In this document: in pieces, positions 57,601 to 64,000 of the stretch
How positions within the stretch are numbered: position 1 is the first letter of the stretch
Layout of the letters: every line of letters starts with the position of its first letter
From: Artemia franciscana
Taxonomy: Eukaryota > Arthropoda > Branchiopoda > Anostraca > Artemiidae
Direction: 5' to 3'
Assembly (NCBI RefSeq): GCF_032884065.1
Contig: NC_088865.1
Coordinates: 47,153,243 to 47,217,242, forward strand
DNA length: 64,000 nucleotides
Notes under the pieces: generated by a model
The model's database searches: none
Seen by the model: only the letters and a program-made list of their open reading frames with translations
What the model was told of the DNA's origin: nothing
Position numbers and translations under genes: made by a program

Positions 57601-58294
57601 AATTTAAAACGACCAGGCATTATTCCGTATATGAAAGGAGCTACCCCTCCCTCTTCATACTAAACTTTGTTTTTTCTGTCTCAATTCTTGAAGAAAGACC
57701 GCTCAAATACAAGGGTCGTCAGAATTTGAATGAAAAGTGTTCTTTCAGAACATGAAGATTTTAGCGTAAAGAGCAAGGGTTTAGGAAGGAGAAGCCTATC
57801 CCCCTCATAGACGGAATAATTTCGTTATGTTTTTAGTTTTAATGTCGGTTTTTACTCCTAGCTGAAAAAAATTGTTTAAATTTATTATGTTAAAACAGAG
57901 CAAAAATAAAACTTTATTCAGTCATTAGCCGTAGTGAGTATTTTATTAGACGGCAATGAGACTTCAGACGCCAGGTGGGGAGCCCATGAATTTTATTTTT
58001 TATCCAAGTTGTCTTGCCTTTAAAAACGTTCTTTTTTTTGTAGACGTTCTTTCTTCTAACATTAAAGCTAAAATGAGTAACAAGCAGCGCAACTATAAAC
58101 TTTTTGCTGTCATTTACCATGATGGAAAAGAGGCAACCAAAGGACATTACGTGGCCGACGTCTACCATCCAGGGCTTCAGCGATGGATACGATACGATGA
58201 TGCAGCTATTAAAATGGTTGATGAGAAAACTCTTTTGCGACATAGTCCTCCTCGTGTACCTTATCTCTTATTTTATAAGACAAAGGAATTTTAG
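41316..58294 (+). CDS. USP10: USP10-like deubiquitinase, C-terminal part of gene (two exons)
   Basis: Joining 41316-41553 to 58044-58294 gives 162 residues to a TAA stop, with matching phase (G|AC forms Asp). USP10 is a cysteine protease that removes ubiquitin from substrates in cytosol and nucleus. The segment carries the catalytic His (Gly-His-Tyr-Val-Ala-Asp) and the following Asp (Ile-Arg-Tyr-Asp-Asp). The Cys box and N-terminal region are not in any frame I could find upstream, and the opposite-strand mucin gene occupies 5-27 kb. Either the upstream exons lie in the assembly gap or outside the window, or this is a partial copy. Intact splice signals and no internal stops argue for a live gene. 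Confidence 0.85.
41554..44160. other. USP10 intron, first part
   Basis: No further exon is recognised. AT-rich, with a G run (42885-42900) and T run (43140-43157). The whole USP10 intron is 41554-58043 (16,490 bases). Confidence 0.6.
44160..44845 (-). mobile_element. LINE 3' tail, decayed
   Basis: On the minus strand, 44842-44651 has Glu-Leu-Glu-Leu-Asn-Thr-Gly-Lys-Thr-Glu-Val-Ile-Phe-Phe and Arg-Ile-Lys-Ala-Val-Asp-His-Ile-Thr-Tyr, the region after the catalytic box. Nearer 44340-44170 a Gly-Arg-Pro-Arg...Trp-Glu-Asp-Val-Ile-Arg-Lys-Asp tail follows in another frame. The last ~60 bases (44165-44225) resemble the tail of the LINE at 28890-28960. A Penelope-type or jockey-type identity is less likely than an RTE/CR1-like one. 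Confidence 0.7.
44843..45769. mobile_element. R3 element with ~25-bp terminal inverted repeats
   Basis: The left end reads TGTTGCGAGAGCAACACTTT (about 44845-44864) and the right end reads AAAGTGTTGCTCTCGCAAAA (about 45746-45765), which is its inverse complement allowing small changes. Inner flanks also pair (cgttttgtcg against aaaaaaacc). No ORF of note; T-rich near the left end. Roughly 0.9 kb, consistent with a nonautonomous DNA transposon. A second, truncated copy starts at 63424. Confidence 0.75.
45770..47254. other. USP10 intron, unique-looking part
   Basis: No gene found. A local palindrome 'acgttgcccgtgcaacgt' lies near 45850. C-rich homopolymers occur around 45955 and 46110. Confidence 0.4.
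47255..47560. repeat. element B left inverted-repeat arm
   Basis: Pairs with 50650-50980 reading inward from both outer ends; the main differences are a ~10-base insertion near the right end and variable C/G homopolymers. Confidence 0.82.
47808..50027 (-). pseudogene. orphan transposon-like protein, N-terminal half, decayed
   Basis: Starts Met-Val-Cys-Pro-Ile-Cys (50027) with a zinc-binding Cys-x2-Cys and a later His-x3-Cys-Arg-Arg-Asn (49860-49880). It continues through a broken stretch (49718-49477, several stops) that still reads Ser-Arg-Asn-Asp-Gln-Trp-Ala and Asp-Leu-His-Ala-Glu-Asp-Ala-Ile-Tyr-His. The largest open piece (49476-48700) contains Lys-Lys-Gln-Lys-Gly-Arg-Pro, Val-Thr-Phe-Arg-Asp-Thr-Val and Phe-Ser-Ser-Arg-Phe-Leu-Ile-Asp-Thr-Leu. 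After a frameshift near 48730 come Phe-Leu-Pro-Met-Ile-Asn-His-Asn-Pro and Val-Ile-Thr-Phe-Asp-Gln-Pro (48310-48240). After another near 48230 comes Leu-Gly-Gly-Phe-His-Thr-Arg-Met-Ser-Phe-Leu-Gly (about 48170-48135). A stop at about 47999 interrupts before an acidic tail. The motif order matches a family I know from many invertebrate genomes without assigned function. Confidence 0.7.
50650..50980. repeat. element B right inverted-repeat arm
   Basis: Inverse complement of the left arm, beginning at the G/C homopolymer (50656-50673) and ending CCTCCACTA at 50980. Confidence 0.82.
50984..51600. other. USP10 intron spacer
   Basis: Between element B and the poly-T tract; no feature recognised. 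Confidence 0.4.
51602..51660 (+). repeat. poly-T tract
   Basis: About 59 consecutive T. On the minus strand this is a poly-A run located ~220 bases past the stop of the transposase-like relic, so it could be the A-tail of a retrotransposed sequence. Confidence 0.95.
51884..52862 (-). pseudogene. DDE-transposase-like orphan protein, decayed
   Basis: The minus-strand open frame 52576-51884 carries His-His-Trp-Ser-Asp-Gly-Val-Ala-Ser-Gln-Tyr-Lys-Asn-Arg and, ~30 residues on, Thr-Ala-His-Gly-Lys-Gly-Pro-Met-Asp-Gly-Ile-Gly. Upstream in shifted frames are Ser-Tyr-Ala-Val-Val-Ile-Asp-Asp-Leu-Thr-His-Asp (about 52609-52574) and Leu-Leu-Ser-Asp-Phe-Ala-Glu (about 52709-52689). Three conserved acidic positions in this order (Asp-Phe-Ala-Glu; Ser-Asp-Gly; Met-Asp-Gly) suggest an RNase H-fold DD(E/D) enzyme; that assignment is inference from motif spacing. 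At least one frameshift near 52575-52620 and in-frame stops make it inactive. The C-terminal ~90 residues are acidic and low complexity. Confidence 0.6.
53222..54600 (+). repeat. R1 composite repeat, copy d (5' truncated)
   Basis: Begins inside R1 at 'atcttaacgaaaatcacaccgtcag' and runs to the terminal foldback. Compared with copy b it lacks the first ~225 bases. It forms an inverted pair with copy e (54970-56696) across a ~370-base spacer and shares diagnostic changes with the fragment at 60895-61414. Confidence 0.85.
54315..54588. repeat. foldback at R1 end, copy d
   Basis: Arms run from 'ttaactgcaagtaaggagcg' to 'cgctccttacttgcagttaa', the matching C in 'tgcaag/cttgca' showing correlated changes in both arms. 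Confidence 0.9.
54970..56696 (-). repeat. R1 composite repeat, copy e (full length, inverted)
   Basis: Reads R1 in reverse: foldback (54972-55240), G-rich and T-rich blocks, and finally 'cgttaccacgaacggtttga' (56674-56693), the inverse of the TCAAAC-GTTCGTGG start. The small inner hairpin of copy b is also present (55675-55750). Together with copy d it makes an inverted duplication with arms of more than 1.3 kb. Confidence 0.88.
54972..55240. repeat. foldback at R1 end, copy e
   Basis: Arms of about 115 bases. The inner pair 'cctccgcaatcccttgctctttacgctaaagt' faces 'actttagcgtaaagagcgagggattgcgg', close to perfect. Confidence 0.92.
56825..57878 (+). repeat. R1 composite repeat, copy f (diverged)
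   Basis: Shares 'caaaactctaaaaagcggaattttgat', 'cttaatgaaaatcgcaccattagattc', 'gagggctcattcgaacggaaataaaaagttctagtaccctttttaagtgacc' and a foldback at 57563-57878. The start palindrome is decayed and the central G-rich block is altered. It ends about 165 bases before the last USP10 exon. Confidence 0.75.
58044..58294 (+). CDS. USP10: USP10-like ubiquitin hydrolase, last coding exon (His box)
   Basis: The acceptor is a T-rich tract ending TTTGTAG before 58044. The exon's first two bases complete the phase-1 codon left by 41553. It encodes Tyr-Lys-Leu-Phe-Ala-Val-Ile-Tyr-His-Asp-Gly, the catalytic block Lys-Gly-His-Tyr-Val-Ala-Asp-Val-Tyr, then Leu-Gln-Arg-Trp-Ile-Arg-Tyr-Asp-Asp, and closes with Pro-Tyr-Leu-Leu-Phe-Tyr-Lys and a short Thr-Lys-Glu-Phe end. 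The closing Tyr-Leu-Leu-(Phe/Tyr)-Tyr is the standard end of the USP fold, so the C-terminus is natural. Confidence 0.92.
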
Positions 58295-59866
58295 ATCGGC
58301 CTTTTACACTTAAAAACTTATATATTTTGTTCATGTATGTTTTTTCTAATGTTTTTATCTATAGACAGCGTTTTAATCTTTGGATGAAGTCTTGTTTGGT
58401 GGGATGGGGCTGTTCAGTATAAAAAAAGGTTGTTTTGGGCCTTAAGATCCATTTATATTGCTTTTTCATTTTTTTCTGAAAATTCAATTTTTCATATCGA
58501 AGAACCTCTTGACAAAAACCTATCCTGTGTGCAGGAATGCCCATAATACCCTGTCTTCCTGTTTTATCTTCTTTTTTTCTTTTTTTTCTTTCCTTTATTT
58601 TATTTTGTCTTCCTTGAATCTATCTAACTTTCTTGGATTTTAAATTATTTCACCTTGTAAAATCTTCTTAACTCCTTCGTTTTCCTATCAACAAAAGTCA
58701 AGCACCATTTAATAAGCACTTCTAGGAAGCTAGTCATTGTCTCCTAACGGTCTGCTACTTGTGTTTTGAAATTGGTGTCCTGTATCGTTGTTATGGCTAT
58801 CCTTTACTCCCTACGGCCGCATCCAATTTTTTTTATGGCCGTTTTCACTGCTATATCTTGAGATCAGCTGCTCCGCTCGGGCACCATATGAAACCTTTAC
58901 TGTATGCGTCACTGACGGAGTTTCAATAGGATATATTTTAAATTTGAGAGAAATCGTTAATTGAAATTAGTTGTCTTGCATAAGGCATCTGAAAGCTTAG
59001 GCAATTGTCTACTGATAATTGTCAGCCACATGCTTAGAGATTTACTACGAGGACTGATGCAAAAATTACAAGAACGCAAAAAAATAGTATAATGAATGTA
59101 AATTAATCCGAATTGTGAAAAAAAATCAGTGCATATTTTTTAACAGCTAGTGGAGATACGGGCCAAAGCTACCTCTTTCCCCGCTAATATGTCTGATTCC
59201 CGTGTTTAGAGTTATTTTTCTCATCTTGTCAGTGTTTATAGATGCTATTAAGTGACTACCAAAATTTGTCTTTTAATTACTTGAACCTCCAATTTAGTTT
59301 TTTATAATTTAAGTCCATTTCCTATTCCATTTAAGTCCATTCTGCAAACTAAAATCAGTGCTCTGTAACTACAAAAGCTTCTTACATTTTACAGTCAAAA
59401 AAGTATTCTAGATATACAAATATGTATATCAGCTAGTGAGTGCGGTAATTGATGTGTATTAGATTTAATTGTTCTTTAATTGTTCTTCAATTTAAATACC
59501 CTTAGGTTTATTTTTGTCTTTAATACGGTCTAATTTTAGTGTGAATGAAAACAAATATTTTGCCGTGTGAGAACCGAGTGTCTTCTTCTAACTTTAAGGT
59601 TGTTGGCCGTTCTATTAGTATATTTTTGTTTTGTTCCTTTAAATTTTGGCCCGTGTTTTTTGTCTAATGTTTATCCAAGTTTCTGGCTTTGGAATATGTG
59701 AAATTGGTTCCAGTGTTATTGATTATAACAGAGAGAAAGTCAGATGAACACTATGTATATTAAATAGGGGGGAAGAACACGGGAAAGAAATTTCCTGTGT
59801 GCGTACCCCTTTCTGTGATACACAAGACAGGCGGTAAGTTTGTATGATATCGGAGTTTCAAATAAA
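58295..59866 (+). other. probable USP10 3' UTR with polyadenylation signal
   Basis: After the TAA stop the sequence is AT/T-rich without coding frames. A canonical AATAAA stands at 59861-59866, followed by a T-rich stretch, so a UTR of about 1.6 kb is plausible. Other hexamers may be used. Confidence 0.45.
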
Positions 59867-60091
59867 AGCCTGTTTTACATCAAAGTATTTTTCTTATTTG
59901 CAAAATAAGTTGTTTTGTTTTTTATCAGGTTTCACGGTGCCATCATCTGACGATATGCCAATTCTTGTAATCATCTTTCTGTTTTCTTAGTTAAATATTT
60001 TTTATACCTACTGATAAAACCTTGGAGATAAGGTAGCCAAGTGAAAACTATTCTAGCGTCGTTTCAACGTATTTGAATCAGACGTACGAGC

Positions 60092-60600
60092 TTGTTTGAA
60101 CTAGAATCCCGGGGGACTTTGTTGAAGAACCAAAATGAGCGAATAGCTCCTAATGCACTCTCACAGTGCTTACTTTTTTGAAGATAGAATGGTATATTGC
60201 ACATTGTTTGAACCGAAATCCTGGGGGACTTTCAATCTATATGGTTGAAGAACCAAAATGAGCCAATGGCTCCTAATGCCCTCTCCAATTGCTTACTTTT
60301 CTGAAGATAGATGGGCATATTGCACATTGTTTGAACCAAAATCTCGGGGGAATTAAAATGTATAAGGTTGAAGAACTAAAATGAGCCAATGGCTCCTAAT
60401 GCACTCTCCAACTGCTTACTTTTTGAAGATGGATTGGCATATTGCACATTGTTTGAACCAAAATTAGGCAGGAATTTCAATCCGTATGATCAGATGACAT
60501 ATGGGGCCCGTAACCAGTCCATCAGAGCTCTTCAAGGCCAACTTTTTAGCAAAAATCTATATATTTGGCAAGTTGTGTGAAACAAAATCATGTGATTGAA
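60092..60600. repeat. ~120-bp tandem repeat, about four units
   Basis: 'ttgtttgaac-(c/t)-(a)-aaatc' recurs at 60092, 60204, 60327 and 60449 (spacings 112, 123, 122), with a weaker fifth start near 60566. Each unit holds 'gaagaaccaaaatgagccaatggctcctaatgc-ctctcca' and 'tgcttacttttctgaagata'. The GAGCCAATGGCTC core is itself a palindrome. No frame runs through all units. Confidence 0.88.
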
Positions 60601-60894
60601 GATACAAAGGTAGCACTTGGTTCCTCTTCTACTGCTGCCACCACCTATTTCTGAACAGATAGGTAAACTCAATTTTTTTTTCTCTCTGATAGGTTTGAGA
60701 CTTACCTTGGGTCAACACTACTACTTAGGCCTGCAGCACAAAGTTGCCTGGAGCCAATGAGAATCCAAAATGCCTAATTTTGACCCGTATTCCAGGTTTG
60801 CAACCCTTAGTGATTTACCACTATTTCTAATGTTTTTTTGCAGTGCCTAAACAAAGAAATCTCTACATCGACGCATAAATTGAACGCATGAGAT
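60601..60894. other. intergenic spacer
   Basis: No feature recognised. Confidence 0.4.
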
Positions 60895-61414
60895 TGAAGG
60901 GCATCTAGGTCCCCTTCCCTTCACATGTTTTCTCCAAAGTCACTGAATCAAAATTTTTAGATACCCATCTGTTCAGCTTAGTCAAAAACCTAATAAATAT
61001 GTATTTCTCGTTGGGGTGGGGGTGAGTCGGGTAAGCGATTACTGGGAGGGTCTTTCCAAAAAGAGAAAATAGATTTTAAAAAATCAAATGGAAGTAATTA
61101 GCAGCATTAAAACTTGAAACGAACATAAAATATTACGTATATAAGGGGGTTCATCTCCTCAACAATACCTTGCTCTTTACGCTAACGTAATTTTAGTAAT
61201 TTCAACAATTTTTTCCATGGCCTTTGTGATTCAGGGATCATTCTTAAAGATTTGGGACAAAGTTCAAGCTTTAGTGCAAAGAGCGAGGTATTGACGACGG
61301 GCAGAACCCCCTTGTATACGTAATGAAAATACACAAATATAGAAGTTCATTGCATAAGGTTAATATAGAAGTTAATTCGACAGGTACGTATGTTTATTAC
61401 TTACAAAAGCGTTC
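60895..61414 (+). repeat. R1 fragment, nearly identical to part of copy d
   Basis: Aligns with 53470-54095 base for base over long stretches (for example 'gaagggcatctaggtccccttcc', 'gtcaaaaacctaataaatatgt', 'caatgacgggcagaac'-type text), with one internal deletion of roughly 110 bases near 61005. It stops before the foldback. Confidence 0.85.
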
Positions 61415-61472
61415 GGGCCAAAAATGTGAATAGCCAATCTAAGACGTCTCGTAATAGAAAGATTAATCCAGT

Positions 61473-61965
61473 CTAGACTAGCCCCGTGCCTTCTTCAGCT
61501 GTTAAATCAGACTTCCATAGTGCTTCTATAATTGAAGATCTTGATCCAATAACTAGGAAAGCTGTTTTGTTTGAATGTTTGTGGGTAGAGACACTGCAGA
61601 GGTATCGACCAGTTATGTGTATACCTCTGTAAATCAAGCTTGATGATCCAATGGCTTGATGCTTAAAAGATACTCTTTCAGAAACTGGGCTATTCACTTG
61701 TATCTTATACTGCTCCATGTTGCTGTGTACAATTTGTTTCGCCATCCGTAGGTCATCAGCAGTGCCAGCGCTAGGTGCTCTAATACTAGGGGTCATTTAA
61801 CACGCTTTAGACGCTACGCCGGCAATAATTGTACTAGCAGTTGATTTGATTTTTCCTCCAAGCCTAACATCATATTCACTACGATGAGAAGCGTGCAGTG
61901 TATCCCCTATCCTTGGCTCCTGAGAATAATTTTTTCTCTGTAGTTTCCAACTGAAAATCTTCTTG
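61473..61965 (-). pseudogene. orphan coding-like segment with one in-frame stop
   Basis: A minus-strand frame from about 61965 to 61473 is open except for one TAA (about 61799). It reads Gln-Glu-Pro-Arg-Ile-Gly-Asp-Thr-Leu-His-Ala-Ser-His-Arg, Ser-Thr-Ala-Ser-Thr-Ile-Ile-Ala-Gly-Val-Ala-Ser, then after the stop Asp-Asp-Leu-Arg-Met-Ala-Lys-Gln-Ile-Val-His and Tyr-Arg-Gly-Ile-His-Ile-Thr-Gly-Arg-Tyr. Composition is protein-like and unlike the AT-rich shadows around it. I do not recognise it. It ends just where the R1 fragment begins, so it may be cargo or debris of a larger element. Confidence 0.45.
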
Positions 61966-62410
61966 ATGTCATTATGTGTATGTCATATTATAGAATAACC
62001 TGGCAAAGATACTCTGTGGTTGTTGTGGTAACTGCAACCTAGTAGAAGACGAACACGGTCCATAGTAACACAAAATACCCTGAAATCACTAGAAATGGCA
62101 GCGGATCGACACAAAAAGTAGATCATTAGAATTGTCCTGGCCGAAAGCCGTACATAAGATAGTTAAAATTCCTTGGCTTTTGCAAAAAGGAAATTGCTTG
62201 GCTTGAACATAAAGGAAAATGACCTTTTCCAAGGGAATTTTCATCAATGGTCTCTTGTTTTTTCTCCGAGGATAGCAGGACACTGGATCATCATAGAGAG
62301 CTGTTCAAGGAATCATCTCAAAGAAATTGCAACGTATAGTACCTTTTGTAATAAAAAAAACACACACACAATATTCAAAATAAAATTACTTTTTCGACAA
62401 AAGCTGTATT

Positions 62411-63025
62411 TCAAACAGTTCATGGTAACGAACTGTGGTAAGGAGCGACCCGGCTCAACAGTAACCGAAATTCTAAAAACAGAATTTTGATACCAATAGT
62501 TACATCAAAAGAATCACATTTTAATACTGATTTTAAATATTTAAGTGTCATCAAGTTTAGTCTTACCCTTCAAAAGTTACGAGCCTGAGAAAATTTGCTC
62601 TATTTTAGAAAGCAGGGGGGGGGGGAAATCCCTCTAAAAGTCATAGAAGGGGGAAACCCCCTAAAAGTCAATCTTAACGAAAATCACACCATCAGATTCA
62701 GCGTATCAAAGAACACTATTGTTAAAGTTTTAAGCTTCAATCTCCAAAAATGTGGAATTTTGTAATTTTTGCCAGAAGTCAGATAACGGGTTCGTGTTTA
62801 TTTGTTGTTTTTTTATGTTTTTTTTTTCAGGGGTAATCGTATCGACCCTGTGGTCCAAGAATGTTGCGAGAAGGCTAATTCCAACGGAAATTAATAGTTC
62901 TAGTGCCCTTTTTAGGCGACCAAAAACATTTGAGGGCACCTAGGCCCCCTCCCATGCACATTTTCCCCCAAGGTTACCTGATCAAAATCTTGACATACCC
63001 ATTCTGTTCAGCCTAGTCAAAATTA
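62411..63025 (+). repeat. R1 composite repeat, 5' fragment
   Basis: Starts TCAAACAGTTCATGGTAACGAACTG (perfect palindrome apart from one base), then follows copy b through 'gtggtccaagaatgttgcgagaaggc' and 'agtgccctttttaggcgacc', stopping near 63020. A short local duplication of 'ggggaaaccccctaaaagtca' occurs at 62620-62670. No foldback, so it is 3' truncated. Confidence 0.85.
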
Positions 63026-63423
63026 AACTAAAAAATAACAAATAAAAGAATCAAATTATCTACCAAGCATGCAGCTACCATAAATCAGTATCAATAAATA
63101 AATGGAACCCCAAATGAACAGAAATTACAATAGATAACCGAGTCAAACCCAAAGCGAGCAGAACTTAACATAAGCAGGGTTCAAAATCCCTATGCTTTCT
63201 AAAAGCCTGAATATAATTTACATTTTACTGAAAAAAATTCAAATGAATGAACATTGTCAGTTTAATATGGACATGCTGATATTTATTCCTTAAAATCTTA
63301 ATTGATTTTTTATTTCTTAAAGTTATAAAAAAGAAAACATTTATAAAAAATTTCAGTAAAATGCAACTTATATTCGGACTTAAAAAGCTTAGGGGGTTTT
63401 GGACCCTACTCTTGTTAATTGCA
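63026..63423. other. AT-rich spacer
   Basis: No feature recognised. Confidence 0.4.
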
Positions 63424-64000
63424 TTGCGAGAGAAGCACTTTGGTTTTGTCGTGTTTTTTTTTAGCACCTTGATTTCAGCTTAATCCTAGAAAGTGGTAAT
63501 GGTCTAACCTCTGCAGTTTTTTCGAAAAGTGTCGACCTTAGGCTGGATTGATGTATATGACTTTGTATTTTGGAAAGCTTCATAGAGCTCTTGCCTGGGG
63601 CCAAAAATCTATTGTTTCTACCCATTTCTGTTCGTGATTTCATCTGAGTTTATCATTCGGCTTTTTGCACTTGGGATAGCAGTATAGAAACGGTATCAGA
63701 TGTGCCTCTTAAACTTCAAAGTTCTCTCATTGCTAAAGAAACTAGAGTTTATCCTTTGCTCCTTTCTAAGTGATGATGTTAGAAACTTGGCCTACGGCAA
63801 AAAAAAGTCAACTAAGACAGATAGATTTTTTTTTTTTTTTCGACGGCAGTCAATAGTTCTTGATGAGATGATCAAAGTACATGCCATTTATTTTTTGTTA
63901 GAAAAATTCCCTCATGAGATTTATCAGTTTGAAAGTTTAAAAAGATTGACAACTTCAATAGTAAGTTACATACTGAAACCAAAAATAGGCCGATACAGAT
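63424..64000. mobile_element. R3 TIR element, second copy (cut by window end)
   Basis: Starts TTGCGAGAGAAGCACTTTGG and matches 44850-45400 in order: 'gatttcagctta-tcc-agaaagtgg', 'gaaaagtgt-gacctta', 'ctcttgcctggggccaaaaatct', 'gtttctacccatttct', 'cttggcctacggcaaaaa' and 'gaaaccaaaaata-gccgatac'. Both copies are in the same orientation. Confidence 0.85.

Noticed and set aside
57956-58043. Extension of the USP10 last exon upstream to 57956
   Set aside because: Conserved USP10 similarity starts after the TTTGTAG acceptor, and the phase to 41553 fits only if the exon starts at 58044.

Overview
The window is animal nuclear DNA, AT-rich and crowded with repeats. Coding sequence is sparse and split by long introns with GT...AG junctions. 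It also has dinucleotide TA tracts, poly-T and poly-C/G runs, and remnants of LINE, Penelope-like and DNA-transposon families typical of invertebrates. An arthropod, perhaps a crustacean, is likely. A brine-shrimp-like genome is a guess and nothing here proves a species. There is one assembly gap (Ns at 39228-39327).

Two host genes can be supported by matching splice phases. On the minus strand, four exons between 27389 and 5441 join without phase conflict. They encode the C-terminal ~610 residues of a type I membrane mucin: EGF-like domain, SEA-like domain, ~350-residue Thr/Pro region, one membrane segment and a short cytosolic tail. Its 5' exon(s) were not found. On the plus strand, 41316-41553 and 58044-58294 are the last two coding exons of a USP10-like ubiquitin hydrolase. 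They include the catalytic His box and are split by a 16.5-kb phase-1 intron. The exon with the catalytic Cys was not found.

Layout: 0-4 kb, TA tract, degenerate ~290-bp repeat and a decayed LINE. 5.4-27.4 kb, the mucin gene, with repeat copies in its introns (R1 foldback composites, an R2 tandem-array element, a Penelope-like fragment). 28.9-30.6 kb, a second LINE. 31.4-34.3 kb, the C-terminal half of an orphan transposon-like protein (element A) and a degenerate tandem repeat. 35.0-37.2 kb, a second R2 element. 39.3-40 kb, a LINE beside the gap. 41.3-58.3 kb, USP10 with a long intron holding a LINE tail, a TIR element, a 3.7-kb element with long inverted repeats carrying the N-terminal half of the same orphan family (element B), a possible DDE-type transposase relic, and a giant inverted pair of R1 copies. 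58.3-64 kb, the USP10 3' UTR, a 120-bp tandem repeat, more R1 pieces, and a truncated copy of the TIR element.

The most interesting signal is element B (47255-50980). A decayed ORF from a protein family that I know only as 'uncharacterised' in many invertebrate genomes sits inside long terminal inverted repeats with a possible 3-bp target duplication. This suggests that the family is transposon-encoded. No bacterial-style operon, CRISPR array or intact autonomous element is visible.
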